This document shows, piece by piece, positions 42,408 through 52,212 of a stretch of 64,000 nucleotides of DNA (position 1 is the stretch's first letter; each line of letters starts with the position of its first letter). Source of the stretch: Leptonema illini DSM 21528. Its GTDB lineage: Bacteria > Spirochaetota > Leptospiria > Leptospirales > Leptonemataceae. The notes below the pieces were generated by a model that did no database searches, was not told the origin of the DNA, and saw only the letters and a program-made list of their open reading frames with translations. The stretch lies in the NCBI RefSeq assembly GCF_000243335.1, contig NZ_JH597775.1:85241-149240 (forward strand). The letters run 5' to 3'. A program made the translations under genes and the position numbers.

Positions 42408-43025
42408 TCACGCGTCGCGCAGCGAATCACGGTGCAGGCCCTTTGAGCGCAGGATGCGATACACGGCCTCACGAAAGAAATCCATCATCTGTTTTTGAAC
42501 TTCGGGCCCTTCGATGATGGCCAGAGCGGCGGCGACGGCCTCGAAGGTGCTGGTGCGGCCTTTCTCGGCCTGGTCTCGTAAGACGAAGATCGACGGCTCC
42601 TTGATGTGCAGATGCGCGAAGACGGCATCTTTGAAATGCGGATCGCGCCGCGTGATGCGAGAGGCCTGGTTCCAGGTTCCGTCAGGAACGATGAGCTCGA
42701 TCTCGTCGGGGCGATGCCGCAGCGCAAGCTCGCTTAACTCGACGGCGTCTTCACGCGGGAAGAGGGCGATGCGAACGGGGCGACGCTTTATGATCGGCGC
42801 CGGCCGCTCGTGTGGTATGCTGCCGGCGCGAAGATGCAGCGTGCAATCACGAATCGCGAGTTGTAGCAATCGAATGGTGGAAGTCGTTTTAAAAAGCTCG
42901 GCGCTGTGATGAACGACCGTTAGAGCGCTTCGAATCGTTATCTGCGGAGCGGAGTCGCAGAGGCAGCTTTCTTTGAGCAGATAGCAGTCGGGGCAGCGTA
43001 TTTCGGGGCGTGTGCGGTAGCGCAT
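42408..43025 (-). CDS. DTW-domain tRNA aminocarboxypropyltransferase-like protein
   Basis: A 205-residue protein from ATG 43025. A cysteine cluster (RCPDCYLLKESCLC) comes first, then VVHHSAELFKTTSTIRLL, LIVPDGTWNQASRI containing the DxTW signature, and IFVLRDQAEKGRTSTFEAVAAAL. DTW enzymes transfer the aminocarboxypropyl group of SAM to uridine in tRNA (acp3U). The start is chosen just downstream of the GGDEF gene's stop; a longer frame from 43199 overlaps that gene. The ribosome site is weak. Confidence 0.88.
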   Translation of the reverse strand: MRYRTRPEIRCPDCYLLKESCLCDSAPQITIRSALTVVHHSAELFKTTSTIRLLQLAIRDCTLHLRAGSIPHERPAPIIKRRPVRIALFPREDAVELSELALRHRPDEIELIVPDGTWNQASRITRRDPHFKDAVFAHLHIKEPSIFVLRDQAEKGRTSTFEAVAAALAIIEGPEVQKQMMDFFREAVYRILRSKGLHRDSLRDA

Positions 43026-43032
43026 CGCAAGA

Positions 43033-44526
43033 TCAACGATTCTGAAAGGCCGCCGTGCGGATTGTCTTTTTTCCTGCGCGCTTTGCCTCGTACATGGCCC
43101 TGTCGGCCTCATGAATGAGCGCATCGGCGTCGCGCCCCGAATGCGGAAAGAAGGCGATGCCGATAGAGACTGCAATCTCGATCTGTTGTCCCTCGGCATT
43201 CATGGGAGCGGAGACGGCTTCGATTACGTTTTCTGCGATCCTATGAGCGGCATGCTCTTCGGTCACATCGTGAAGCAGAATCGCAAACTCATCGCCGCCC
43301 AGACGGGCAACCGTATCGCTCGATCGCACCTGGCCGGCGATGCGACCGGCAGAGATACGCAATACGGCATCGCCGCAGCGATGTCCGTAAAGATCGTTGA
43401 CGGGCTTGAAGCCGTCGAGGTCGAGATAGAGCAGAGCAAAGCGCCTGTGATGACGTTCGCCGAGAGAGATGGCCTGGTGCAGCCGGTCATAGAAAAGGGC
43501 GCGATTGGGGATGCCGGTTAACGAGTCGTAGTGGGCGAGCCGGCGAATCTTCTCTTCTGTCTGTTTGCGCTCGGTGATGTCGTGATGGATCGCGACAAAG
43601 CAGGCGATCTCTCCCGCTTCGTCAAGGATGGGCGTGATGGTCTGCCGCACGATATAGTTCTCGCCGCGCACGTTTCTCTCAATGGTTTCGTCGATCCACA
43701 TCTCGCCTTTGAGAACGGTCTGCCAGAGCCGATCGTAATAAGGCCTGTCGTGTTTTCCGGACTTTAAGATATTCGGCGATTGGCCGATCAGTTCTTCGAG
43801 GGCGTATCCGCTTTGAATGGCAAGCGCCTCGTTGGCCCATTGAATCGTACCGGAAGGGTCCGTGATGAAGACGGCGTCGTCGGCCTTCTCAAGCGCTGCA
43901 GAGAGGGCATGGATGCGCTGACGATCGAGCATGCGCTCCACCGCCAGGCAGATGCGTTCGCCGATCTGCTCGATGCGTAGCATCGTTTTCGAGCCGATGA
44001 GGTCCTGGCCATGGCGGAAGTAGAGAGAGAAGCAGCCGAGCACGCGATCGCCGACGGTGATCGGTACGCTGATAACAGAATGCAGTCCCGCGGCCAGTGC
44101 CTGCTCCCTCCAGGGCTCAAAGTCCGGGTCGAGCACGGCGGTGTGAACGGTCCGGCCGGTTCGAATGGCCTGGCCTCCGGGGCCGGCAGCGAGGGCGTCG
44201 TCATCCCAGCGGATGCCGATCCGCTCCAGCTCGTCCCGGTAATGCCCGGCGCTGCCTGCGGCGCCAAGCATCCGGATGCGACCATCGCGCTCTTTCTGCC
44301 CGATCCACACAAAGCCGGCATCAAAGATCTCAACCGATTGCTCGCAGATGAACTGCAGAATGCGCTTTAGAGGCTCTCCTGCGAGCACCCGTCGGTTGAT
44401 CTCGGGAAGCAGCGTCGCTTCCATTTTCTGATGCGGTGTTTCTTCTTCTGTTCTCTGCAATGACAAACGCTCCACGCTGAACGGGTTTTTGAGACATCCC
44501 CCAGAAAAGAAGGCATCTTTCTTCAA
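43033..44526 (-). CDS. GAF-PAS-GGDEF diguanylate cyclase
   Basis: A 497-residue protein: GAF at about residues 45-195, PAS with PAC at about 205-325 (DDAVFITDPSGTIQWANEA; FVAIHHDITERKQTEE) and GGDEF at about 335-490. The active site RLGGDEFAIL is intact, and an RxxD inhibitory site (RSSD) lies exactly five residues before it, so product feedback is expected. It makes cyclic di-GMP. It has no membrane segment, so sensing is cytoplasmic. The TTG at 44526 has AAGG upstream; ATG 44424 is an alternative start. Confidence 0.93.
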   Translation of the reverse strand: MKKDAFFSGGCLKNPFSVERLSLQRTEEETPHQKMEATLLPEINRRVLAGEPLKRILQFICEQSVEIFDAGFVWIGQKERDGRIRMLGAAGSAGHYRDELERIGIRWDDDALAAGPGGQAIRTGRTVHTAVLDPDFEPWREQALAAGLHSVISVPITVGDRVLGCFSLYFRHGQDLIGSKTMLRIEQIGERICLAVERMLDRQRIHALSAALEKADDAVFITDPSGTIQWANEALAIQSGYALEELIGQSPNILKSGKHDRPYYDRLWQTVLKGEMWIDETIERNVRGENYIVRQTITPILDEAGEIACFVAIHHDITERKQTEEKIRRLAHYDSLTGIPNRALFYDRLHQAISLGERHHRRFALLYLDLDGFKPVNDLYGHRCGDAVLRISAGRIAGQVRSSDTVARLGGDEFAILLHDVTEEHAAHRIAENVIEAVSAPMNAEGQQIEIAVSIGIAFFPHSGRDADALIHEADRAMYEAKRAGKKTIRTAAFQNR

Positions 44527-44638
44527 ACTGCCTTAAAAAAGGCTTCTATAGCTTCTATAACAGAAGAGACGTAGAACAGGGAAGAAAGTACATCCCTTTT
44601 TTGAGATGCCAGAGTGGCGGCGTGGACGAAATCGGCTT

Positions 44639-45397
44639 ATGACTGGAACCCCGTCGAGAGTTACTCTGTTTTCCTTCTTTATTTACGGACTGCTGCTCTC
44701 TGTAGCAGGCCTGGCTCTGCTTTTTTCTGATGCGCTGCCGGTGTTTGTTCCGGTGGCAGCGGCCTACGTCGGGCTAATCCTCGTATGGATTATCTCAGGC
44801 GGCGGGCTTCTGCTTGGATTCGATAGGGCAAGGGACCTGGCGCTTTCGACGGCGCTTCTTCATATTCTTTTCGCCCTGTCCTGGGTTGCCGCTCTGTACG
44901 ATCTTGTGCCTGTTTTTGTGAGCGATGAACGACTGATCGAGCCGGCACGGACGGCGGCCATCGCCACCTGTTTTGTGATCGGTATGGCGATACCGGGCTG
45001 GCTTTTTTACAGGCTCGCAGGCCAGATCTCTGAGAAGATGCTGGATCGGCCCGCTCTTGTCCCGCTGCTTCTTTCTCTCACGGCCGTCTTTGCCGTCGTG
45101 GCAGCTGTGCTTGCTTTGCCCTGGCCTTTTTTTACGGGATGGATAGAGGGCACCGTCGGACGTCTGCTCTTCGCAGTGTTCGGACTGCTTTTAGCCCTCG
45201 CTGCCGCACTGCGCTGGCTCCGGACCGGGCTTCTTGCTCTTATCTTTGTTTTTGTTGCGACCGCCTTCTCGCTGACGATTGATGGCGTGAGCGGAGGCGC
45301 TCAGCTCGTGTCGGTATTTCTGACCCCGTTGATCGTCGGCACGCTTGCAACGGCCTATCTGTTATACAGACTCAGAAAGCGCAAGAGTGGCTTCTGA
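44639..45397 (+). CDS. Multi-pass membrane protein of unknown function
   Basis: A protein of about 252 residues with seven to eight hydrophobic segments, for example LFSFFIYGLLLSVAGLALLF, FVPVAAAYVGLILVWIIS, LVPLLLSLTAVFAVVAAV and LFAVFGLLLALAAAL, and a short basic end (LYRLRKRKSGF). No conserved charged motif in a membrane segment stands out. An ATG at 44606 would add 11 residues; neither start has a strong ribosome site. I do not recognise the family. Confidence 0.7.
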   Translation: MTGTPSRVTLFSFFIYGLLLSVAGLALLFSDALPVFVPVAAAYVGLILVWIISGGGLLLGFDRARDLALSTALLHILFALSWVAALYDLVPVFVSDERLIEPARTAAIATCFVIGMAIPGWLFYRLAGQISEKMLDRPALVPLLLSLTAVFAVVAAVLALPWPFFTGWIEGTVGRLLFAVFGLLLALAAALRWLRTGLLALIFVFVATAFSLTIDGVSGGAQLVSVFLTPLIVGTLATAYLLYRLRKRKSGF

Positions 45398-45416
45398 GCG
45401 TAGCGGCCTTTTGAAA

Positions 45417-46331
45417 TTAGCCCGATCGTAAGGCCAGCTCTGCAAGTAAGACGGCCTCGTCGCGGCTTTTCGCGACGGCAAGATGTCCGCTTCTGTGGCA
45501 GAAGACGGCGCCGCTGATGCCTGATGCCTTTTCGAGTTCGCCGTCGATACGACCGCGCCATGCGTGCGGGAAGAGACCGTCCTTCACCCAGCGTGCATTC
45601 CATCGTCCTTCGGGATTCGGATGCACGAGGATGCGCACGGGCGTCGTTTCAAGATACCGGCGCGCCGAAGGATAGAAGGCATCGACGGCAAGCACCTCTT
45701 CGCCGCATCGTTCGCCGAGCTTCTTCAGCTGCCGGCCGCGATAGTTGGCGTCGAGGTATTGCTGCATGCCGATACGAAGGATGGCCGCACAGCCCATCGC
45801 CGTCTCTTCGAAGTCGGCGATCAGTCCGGGTCGAGCAAGGGCGATGTAGTCGCTGAACATAAAGCCTTTCACGTCCGTATCGGGCTCGTAGAAGCTGCAA
45901 CCGGTGTTATCCGATAGATCGACGGGAAGCAGGATGGCCTCGTCGATATCTCGAAAGGCATCGTTGATCACTTCGTCAGAGGCGTCGGCGTTCAGGTTGC
46001 GCAAGATGTCGCGGCCATGATGTTTGAAGAAAAGACCGGCAGCGGAGTACGGATGCCCGTCCGGTCTTACGGGTGAACCGGGTTGATGATGATCATAGAT
46101 GCGTCGCTCAGGGGCGTAGATGCCGCCCACGTCGGCGACGACAAACGTTCCGTCTCGATGCATCCCCTTGCCTTCGCCTGCGAGAACGTCGATACCTTCA
46201 TCGGTAATGCGAAAGTCTCTTGTGCGAATCAGGCGGATGTCGGGCCATAAAAGCCTTGCCAGGCTGAAGGCAAGCAGATCGTCGGCATGCCCGGTTCCGG
46301 AATGTGTTAAGAATATGTCGGGTGCTTTCAT
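45417..46331 (-). CDS. MYG1-family DHH-like 3'-5' exonuclease
   Basis: A 304-residue MYG1/UPF0160 protein. FLTHSGTGHADDLLAFSL has the metal-binding His and Asp-Asp, TFVVADVGGIYAPERRIYDHHQPGS has the DxG and DHH motifs, and FRDIDEAILLPVDLSDN continues the family pattern. Eukaryotic MYG1 is a 3'-5' RNA exonuclease; bacterial members are presumed to be metal-dependent nucleases or phosphoesterases. It is convergent with the membrane-protein gene at 44639 and no operon partner is obvious. Confidence 0.88.
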   Translation of the reverse strand: MKAPDIFLTHSGTGHADDLLAFSLARLLWPDIRLIRTRDFRITDEGIDVLAGEGKGMHRDGTFVVADVGGIYAPERRIYDHHQPGSPVRPDGHPYSAAGLFFKHHGRDILRNLNADASDEVINDAFRDIDEAILLPVDLSDNTGCSFYEPDTDVKGFMFSDYIALARPGLIADFEETAMGCAAILRIGMQQYLDANYRGRQLKKLGERCGEEVLAVDAFYPSARRYLETTPVRILVHPNPEGRWNARWVKDGLFPHAWRGRIDGELEKASGISGAVFCHRSGHLAVAKSRDEAVLLAELALRSG

Positions 46332-46368
46332 GTTTATCTGTTATTAGACTTTCGCCGATTACAAAATC

Positions 46369-46740
46369 CTATCCTTTCGTTTTTGGTCCTGAGAAGATAA
46401 GGAAGATCCAGCTGACGGCGGCGGCAACGATATGTTCGCCGTTGCCCGTTAAATAGAAGAAGACGAGATTGATGAGCGACGCCCCTTCGGCAAGGGCCCA
46501 CGAGAGCAGGCGGATTTGAAAATCCTGCTCGGCTGCCTTTGCAAGCAGGCGCGGAAGAAAGAGTGCGGCCGCGGCGCCTCCAAGGGCAGAGACGGCTCCG
46601 ACCATTCTGAAGATCTCGGTTAGAGACGGCTCGGTCGATACTGCCATCGGATTGGCCGAACGTAAAAAATAAAAGGCCACGCCTGCAAAAAGAGGGCTTG
46701 CGCACAGGGCAAGATGAACGATACGCTGAACGGGAAGCAT
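46369..46740 (-). CDS. Small membrane protein
   Basis: A protein of about 123 residues with three to four membrane segments (IVHLALCASPLFAGVAFYFL, FRMVGAVSALGGAAAALFLP, LSWALAEGASLINLVFFYL, VAAAVSWIFLIFS). It resembles small unassigned membrane proteins seen in spirochaetes; no motif suggests a substrate. ATG 46740 is preferred over the in-frame TTG at 46743. Confidence 0.7.
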   Translation of the reverse strand: MLPVQRIVHLALCASPLFAGVAFYFLRSANPMAVSTEPSLTEIFRMVGAVSALGGAAAALFLPRLLAKAAEQDFQIRLLSWALAEGASLINLVFFYLTGNGEHIVAAAVSWIFLIFSGPKTKG

Positions 46741-46863
46741 CAAGTAGCTGTCCGTGCCGCTCCTTCTGCTGCAATCCTTTTTCTTGAAGAGTAGAGGCTC
46801 GGTGGAATATAGAAAGAACGAACGTTGTCGGGCCGGCGTCGTCCAATCGACTCAGGAGAGTGT

Positions 46864-48960
46864 ATGAAAAACAGGCGTTCCAGAAATCGGGCAGGGTTGG
46901 GCGCTGCCGCTTTTTTCGTCCTTTTCTCGGGCATCTTTCTTCATGGCAGTCAGATGCTGGTCGGCGCCACTCCGACGGAGCATCGGCTTCAGCCGCCGAT
47001 AACGTCGGTGCAGCTTTATTCCGACCAGGCGTTGATTCGTCGCACCGCTTCTTTAACTCTCGAACCAGGGATGCAGTCATTGCGAATCGACGATCTGCCT
47101 GGATCTCTGAACGAAGACTCCGTCAGAGTATCGTTCTCGGGCGCGGGCGTGAAGATCGAAGAGATTCGCGTAGATACGGAATATCAGAAGCTCTACCGAT
47201 CGCAGGAGGCCCGACAATCCGAGGAGCGCTTGCGTAATGCCGAGAATCGTCTTCGCCTTCTGAGCAATCGCTATGTGATGCTGCGCGATGAAGAGGCGGC
47301 GATTCGCAAGATCCATGTCGGCGCGGCGCCTGCTGATCCGAAAGCAGGGCGGCCCCTTGATCCGGATCGCTGGAAGGATACGCTGAATTTCATGCAGTCG
47401 CAGCTTCTCAAGAATCAGAGCGAAACGGAGCGGCTTCTTGAGCAGATCGACGGTGCGCGAGAGGACCTTGCCGTCGCCATCGCCGTTGCCGAACGCTTTC
47501 GCAGCGGTATAGCGCAGAGTCGCAAGACGGTAGCCGTGCGTTTTGCTTTCGACGGCAGGCAGAAAGAACGGCGTGACCTCACGCTCGAATATCGTATCGG
47601 TGGAGCGTCCTGGTTTCCGGTGTACCAGGCTCGCGTGATCAGCAAATCGGCCGAAGAGTCGGCGCGCGTTCGACTTTCGGTGTATGCCCTGGTCAGGAAT
47701 GAAACGGGCGAGGACTGGAAAAATATCAGGCCGGTTTTCTCGGCGGCCGATCCGGCCGAGTCCTCCAGGTTGCCTGTGTTATCCACATGGGCGATTCGAT
47801 CGGTCCTTGAAGAAAGCAAGAAAATAGATCTCTATAGTAAAGAGTCGCGAAAGCCGGCGCCCTCGCCGAGTCAGCAGCGCAGGGATTCGCCGGCCGTTCA
47901 GGTCGCTCAGGAAGAGGTCGCCCGCGAGCAGGTCGTCGATGACGGCGAGCCCGATCTCAAGCCAAAAGACGAGGTCGTGCGACAGAAGCTCAATATTCAG
48001 ACCGGAAAATCGCAGGAATACTTCCAGAAGAATAACGAGATCGTCCAGGATAAACGAGCGCGCAATCGCACGGAGCAGGTAGAGGCGCTTCTCGGCGAGT
48101 TCCGCACGAATATACTCAACCGGGATCGCAGCCTTTCGGCCGGCCAGTACGATCGCGCCCTTGAATACAGCGATAGCGTGATTCAGAATATCCGCAGCCT
48201 GTCTCCCGCTCATCAGGGTCTCTTCGCCGAAGAAGAGCAGAAATCCCTGCGCATCCGCCGGCAGGCGCTTGAGATGATCGATGCGAAACGATTCACGTCA
48301 AATCTCATTCCTCCCGTGCGTTCTTCGAGAGGATTCGATTATCGTTATACATCTGAGAGATCAGAGACGATTCGCTCCGATGGCGCCTTCCGTCGTATCT
48401 TTCTGTTTGAAAAAGAGTTACCCGTCAGCCTGCTTTATGAATCGGCTCCGGCCAGGGCGCGCCTTGCCTATCTTGTCGGGCGGGCGAGGTATGCCGATAA
48501 GGTTCCGCTGCTTTCGGGGCCGGTTTCGGTCTTTCACAACATGGATTATACGGGCGAGGCGACGCTGCCCACCGTTTCAGGAGGCGAGAGCTTCGCATTA
48601 CATCTTGGCGCCAACGAAGAGGTCGGCATCCAGCGTAGCGAGCGGACCTTTCGCAAGACCGAGGGTTTGATCAGTCGCAGCTACAGCAATCGCACCGAGG
48701 TAAACATTACGGTACGCAATCAGCGTCGTTCGACGGTGCAGCTGGATCTGCTCGAACGTATTCCCGTATCGGCCGATGAGCGCGTCAGCGTCGACGTCGT
48801 CTCGGTGGAGCCTTCGCCGCTTGAGAAATCAGAAAGAGGGATCTATAGATTCCGGCTGACGCTGAAGCCTGGCGAGATTCGAAAGATCCGTCTCGTCTAT
48901 GACCTGACACACGGGGCCGACGTTCTGCCTGTGATGAACGAAACGGGAGTGGAGAACTGA
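46864..48960 (+). CDS. MuiA-like DUF4140/DUF4139 exported protein (first of tandem pair)
   Basis: A 698-residue protein with a signal peptide (GLGAAAFFVLFSGIFLHGSQ). Residues 45-140 look like DUF4140 (ITSVQLYSDQALIRRTASLTL, SLRIDDLPGSLNEDSVRV), then a coiled coil, and then the beta-rich DUF4139 domain (LTLEYRIGGASWFPVYQARV; RNETGEDWKN; VRNQRRSTVQLDLLERIPVS). An internal segment with a TPR-like helix pair interrupts the DUF4139 domain (about residues 330-500). The family is annotated as mucoidy inhibitor A; its biochemical role is unknown. AGGAGA upstream fixes ATG 46864. The next gene starts 1 bp after its stop. Confidence 0.88.
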   Translation: MKNRRSRNRAGLGAAAFFVLFSGIFLHGSQMLVGATPTEHRLQPPITSVQLYSDQALIRRTASLTLEPGMQSLRIDDLPGSLNEDSVRVSFSGAGVKIEEIRVDTEYQKLYRSQEARQSEERLRNAENRLRLLSNRYVMLRDEEAAIRKIHVGAAPADPKAGRPLDPDRWKDTLNFMQSQLLKNQSETERLLEQIDGAREDLAVAIAVAERFRSGIAQSRKTVAVRFAFDGRQKERRDLTLEYRIGGASWFPVYQARVISKSAEESARVRLSVYALVRNETGEDWKNIRPVFSAADPAESSRLPVLSTWAIRSVLEESKKIDLYSKESRKPAPSPSQQRRDSPAVQVAQEEVAREQVVDDGEPDLKPKDEVVRQKLNIQTGKSQEYFQKNNEIVQDKRARNRTEQVEALLGEFRTNILNRDRSLSAGQYDRALEYSDSVIQNIRSLSPAHQGLFAEEEQKSLRIRRQALEMIDAKRFTSNLIPPVRSSRGFDYRYTSERSETIRSDGAFRRIFLFEKELPVSLLYESAPARARLAYLVGRARYADKVPLLSGPVSVFHNMDYTGEATLPTVSGGESFALHLGANEEVGIQRSERTFRKTEGLISRSYSNRTEVNITVRNQRRSTVQLDLLERIPVSADERVSVDVVSVEPSPLEKSERGIYRFRLTLKPGEIRKIRLVYDLTHGADVLPVMNETGVEN

Positions 48961-48961
48961 T

Positions 48962-50656
48962 ATGAAAAGCCCATACTCAACATCACATGCTTTGTTGCGT
49001 CAAGCGGCGCGTTTTGGTGCCGCTCTGATCGCTCTCATCACGGCTTCGACGTTCGCCCAGGGAGGTGCCGAGGCGAGAGAAGAGGCAAAATACGGCAATG
49101 AGAGAAAGCGATTTGCTCCGCCTGTGCAATCCGTCATCGTGTATCCGGACCGCGTTCTCGTCAGCAGAGAGGCGAAGATCATGCTCGAAGAGGGTCGTCA
49201 GATCCTCGTCTTTGCCGATGCAAGCTCGGCCCTTGATCCGTCGAGTCTGCGCGGGTTTTCAGATGATGACGGCGTCGTCGTGCAGAGCGTGTCGACGTAT
49301 GTGGAGCGTCAGAAAGAGATCCGCAGCGACGAACTGCGAGCCCTCGATGAACGCAAAAAGGCCCTCGAACAGGAACGCTCTCGCGAAGAGGCGGCCGTTG
49401 AGCGGGCGCGACTCGATCAACAGGGGCTCGATCGTTATCGTCAGTATCTGACCGAAACCATCTCAAAGGAGTCCGTCGAAAAAACGGGCAGCCCCACGGG
49501 CTGGTCCGATGCCATGGACTTTGTGGCGAAAAGAGCGCTTGAGGCCAAGAATCAGGAGCTGAAAGGCGTCGAACGCATCGAGCGTATTGCCGAGGAACTT
49601 TCCATATTGCAGAAAGATATCGATCGCTTGCGCAGCGAGGGGCAGCGATCGAAGCGCACGGTAGAGATTACCGTCCAGGTGGCGAAGCAGGGAATCGCTT
49701 CCGTAGGCTTTTCGTATCATATACGCGGCGCCTCGTGGAGCGTTTCGTATGGCATCCATCACCAGGAAGACGGCGGCGCCCTTGTCGAGTATTACGGTAA
49801 CGTAAAACAGCAGACGGGCGAAGACTGGACCAACGTTCAGGTCCGCCTCTCGACATCCAGGCCGTCCTACGGAGCGCAACGACCCGGGCTCAGATCGTTA
49901 TCCGTTTCGGCCCGTGAGGCGAAGGTGCGCGAGCAGATTCAGCAGGCAGAGGCAGAGGTGGAGCGGCCAGATGTTGAAGAGAGCGGCCCGGGGTCGGACG
50001 GCGATACGGGCGGCTACGCCTCGGTCGAGGAGAACACGGGTTCGCCCGTTTTCCTGATTCCCGGTCGGGCCGATATTCCGTCGGCGGAGCGCGCCTTCCG
50101 GTTAACGATCGCCCGGTTCACGTTGAAGCCCGTCCAGGAATCCTATCGCATCGTCGGAGCGCAGCAGCGTTCGGCGCATCTTGCCGTCACGTTAAAGAAC
50201 GATCGTCCCTTCCCGCTGCTCGCCGGTCCCGTGGATTCTTATCGTAATTCGGGCTTTACCGGCCGCGGAGAAATCGGTTATACGCCGTCGGGCGCCAATC
50301 TTGTCGTCGGCTTTGGCGTGGATCGCAACGTCAGGCTGCGTCGCGAGGTGCAGACATACAGAGAGAGCGGTCTTTTCTCGGGCAAGGTCTTCCGCACGAT
50401 CATCGATCTTGAAGTCGGTAACGAAGGCGGAGAGGCGCGATCCATTCAGGTATTCGAGCGCATCCCCGTTTCAGAGCTGGAGTCGGTAAAGGTTCGCATC
50501 CTGCCCGAGACGACGCCCGGTTTTACGGAAGAGGTGGAGAAGTCGGGCATCTTGCGCTGGAGTATGAGCCTTGCATCGGGAGAAAAGCGCAAGATACGAC
50601 TGGCCTTCGAGGTAGAGACGCCCTCGGATTTTAAAGGAGAGATCTACGGTCGGTGA
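48962..50656 (+). CDS. MuiA-like DUF4140/DUF4139 exported protein (second of tandem pair)
   Basis: A 564-residue paralogue of the preceding protein with the same order: signal peptide (ARFGAALIALITASTFAQ), DUF4140-like domain (VQSVIVYPDRVLVSREAKIML), long charged coiled coil (ALDERKKALEQERSREEAA), then DUF4139 (GFSYHIRGASWSVSYGI; KQQTGEDWTNVQVRLSTSRP; YRNSGFTGRGEIGY; VFERIPVSELESVKV). It lacks the large internal insert of its neighbour. The two probably form a complex in the periplasm or outer membrane; that is inference from tandem layout. Confidence 0.88.
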   Translation: MKSPYSTSHALLRQAARFGAALIALITASTFAQGGAEAREEAKYGNERKRFAPPVQSVIVYPDRVLVSREAKIMLEEGRQILVFADASSALDPSSLRGFSDDDGVVVQSVSTYVERQKEIRSDELRALDERKKALEQERSREEAAVERARLDQQGLDRYRQYLTETISKESVEKTGSPTGWSDAMDFVAKRALEAKNQELKGVERIERIAEELSILQKDIDRLRSEGQRSKRTVEITVQVAKQGIASVGFSYHIRGASWSVSYGIHHQEDGGALVEYYGNVKQQTGEDWTNVQVRLSTSRPSYGAQRPGLRSLSVSAREAKVREQIQQAEAEVERPDVEESGPGSDGDTGGYASVEENTGSPVFLIPGRADIPSAERAFRLTIARFTLKPVQESYRIVGAQQRSAHLAVTLKNDRPFPLLAGPVDSYRNSGFTGRGEIGYTPSGANLVVGFGVDRNVRLRREVQTYRESGLFSGKVFRTIIDLEVGNEGGEARSIQVFERIPVSELESVKVRILPETTPGFTEEVEKSGILRWSMSLASGEKRKIRLAFEVETPSDFKGEIYGR

Positions 50657-50680
50657 CGTCTCGCCGGCCGGCCGTCGTTT

Positions 50681-51340
50681 TCAGGGGCCGGTCTTCGAGG
50701 GAGTCGGCCCTTTCGTGTAGACCGCTCTGTAAAAAGGAAGCATATACTTGAAATAAGCCTCTTCTTTTAAGAGCAGGCCGGATTCGCGAAGGGCTACATC
50801 GGTAGCGCGGTTCAGATGACATCCATCTGCGGCCAGCCTCCAGGCCGGCGTGAAAAGATCCTGGAAGAAGGCCGTGTTTCTTTGGTGTGAGCGGATATGT
50901 TCGAGCACGACAAGGTGGCCTCCAGGTTTCAGCCATCTGTAGATCTTCTCAATGGCCTGCTTCGGATGCGGGATGGTACAGAGGACAAGCGTGCATACGA
51001 CGGCATCGACGCTTTCGTCGCCGATCGCTTCGCTGACCGACGGCTCTTCAATGCCCGCATGTAGCGGACGTATATGCAGAGCATCGGCCAGGTGTTTCAG
51101 TTTCTCTTCTGCTCTCTGCCACAGATGGCGGTTCGGCTCGACGGCGATGATTTCGTTAACGGTAGATGTGACGTAGAACGAGAGATTCGCGCCGGAGCCG
51201 GCTCCTATTTCAACGATACGCCCGTGCAGGCCTTGTAACAGCTCTTTGCGATGATGTGATAGAACGCGTCTTTCAATGCTGTGCATGAAAGGATCATAGA
51301 TCATGGCGAAGAAGCGAGCATAGAGCCTGCGCGAAGACAT
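50681..51340 (-). CDS. SAM-dependent class I methyltransferase
   Basis: A 219-residue protein of the METTL7/UbiE-like group: motif I IVEIGAGSGANLSFY, the acidic end of strand 2 IIAVEPNRHLW, DAVVCTLVLCTIPHPKQAI (motif II) and LKPGGHLVVLEHIRS (motif III). The C-terminal segment FTPAWRLAADGCHLNRATDVAL is typical of the subgroup that acts on small or lipid-like substrates. The substrate is unknown. It is convergent with the MuiA-like gene pair. Confidence 0.88.
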   Translation of the reverse strand: MSSRRLYARFFAMIYDPFMHSIERRVLSHHRKELLQGLHGRIVEIGAGSGANLSFYVTSTVNEIIAVEPNRHLWQRAEEKLKHLADALHIRPLHAGIEEPSVSEAIGDESVDAVVCTLVLCTIPHPKQAIEKIYRWLKPGGHLVVLEHIRSHQRNTAFFQDLFTPAWRLAADGCHLNRATDVALRESGLLLKEEAYFKYMLPFYRAVYTKGPTPSKTGP

Positions 51341-51426
51341 ATCGGTATGCAGCCCGGGACCTGCTATGCGGGCAAGTTCAATTCACGCTTGACGGAGAGC
51401 GGTCATCGCCGCTTCATAGGAGCGAC

Positions 51427-52212
51427 ATGGGACGCACCCTTTTCATCGGCGACATCCATTCGGATTTTGAAAGCCTCGAGATTCTTGTGCGTTTCATGCT
51501 GCATCGCGTTTCTGGTATAAGCCGGGTCGTGCAGGTCGGCGATTTCGGATTCTGGCCGTTGCAGGCCTCCTGGCTCTGGTATCCGAAGTCGAAGCTGCCC
51601 GTGCCCGTTTCCTTTATCGACGGCAACCACGAAGACCATGTAGCTCTCAGGCGAGCTGCTTCTAATGACGCTACAAAAGTAAGCGAGCATTACGATGCCA
51701 CGTATATCCCCCGCGGGTTTGTCGGCGATGGCTTCGTTTATTGCGGCGGGGCTACATCCTACGATCGTGCCTACCGCACAGAAGGACTGGACTGGTTCCC
51801 CGAAGAAAACATCACCGATGAAGAGATCCGTCGCGGCATTCGGAATTGTGAAGGGCAGAAGATCCGCATCATGGTGGCGCATGAAACGATCCGCGAAGCA
51901 TTCCGGCTTATAAAGCGGCCGAACTGGATCTTCGCCGATCAGAATCGCGAGCGGCTTGAAGAGCTATTCAATGCTGCTCGACCCGAGATCTATATTCACG
52001 GGCACTATCACTTTTTTAGCGAGTATGAATATCTGGGATGCCGATTCATCTGTCTGCAAAACCCCGATCATTTCAAGCATGAGCTCGTCCAGACCGAAGA
52101 ACTGATGCGCGTTGAGGGGTATTCGGCGCGCGTGGTCGATGCTTTTATGCATGTGGCGCAACGTTGCTGCGCCGTCGCAGATGTTGAAGAAGGTTTGATC
52201 AGCTTCAGGTGA
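51427..52212 (+). CDS. Calcineurin-like metallophosphoesterase
   Basis: A 261-residue phosphoesterase with the metal-binding signatures GDIHSD (residues 8-13), VVQVGDFGF, FIDGNHEDH and a late YIHGHYHFFSE. The fold is clear; the substrate (phosphoprotein, nucleotide or other) is not. ATG 51427 has AGGAG five bases upstream. It stands as a single gene, followed at once by a strong terminator. Confidence 0.92.
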   Translation: MGRTLFIGDIHSDFESLEILVRFMLHRVSGISRVVQVGDFGFWPLQASWLWYPKSKLPVPVSFIDGNHEDHVALRRAASNDATKVSEHYDATYIPRGFVGDGFVYCGGATSYDRAYRTEGLDWFPEENITDEEIRRGIRNCEGQKIRIMVAHETIREAFRLIKRPNWIFADQNRERLEELFNAARPEIYIHGHYHFFSEYEYLGCRFICLQNPDHFKHELVQTEELMRVEGYSARVVDAFMHVAQRCCAVADVEEGLISFR

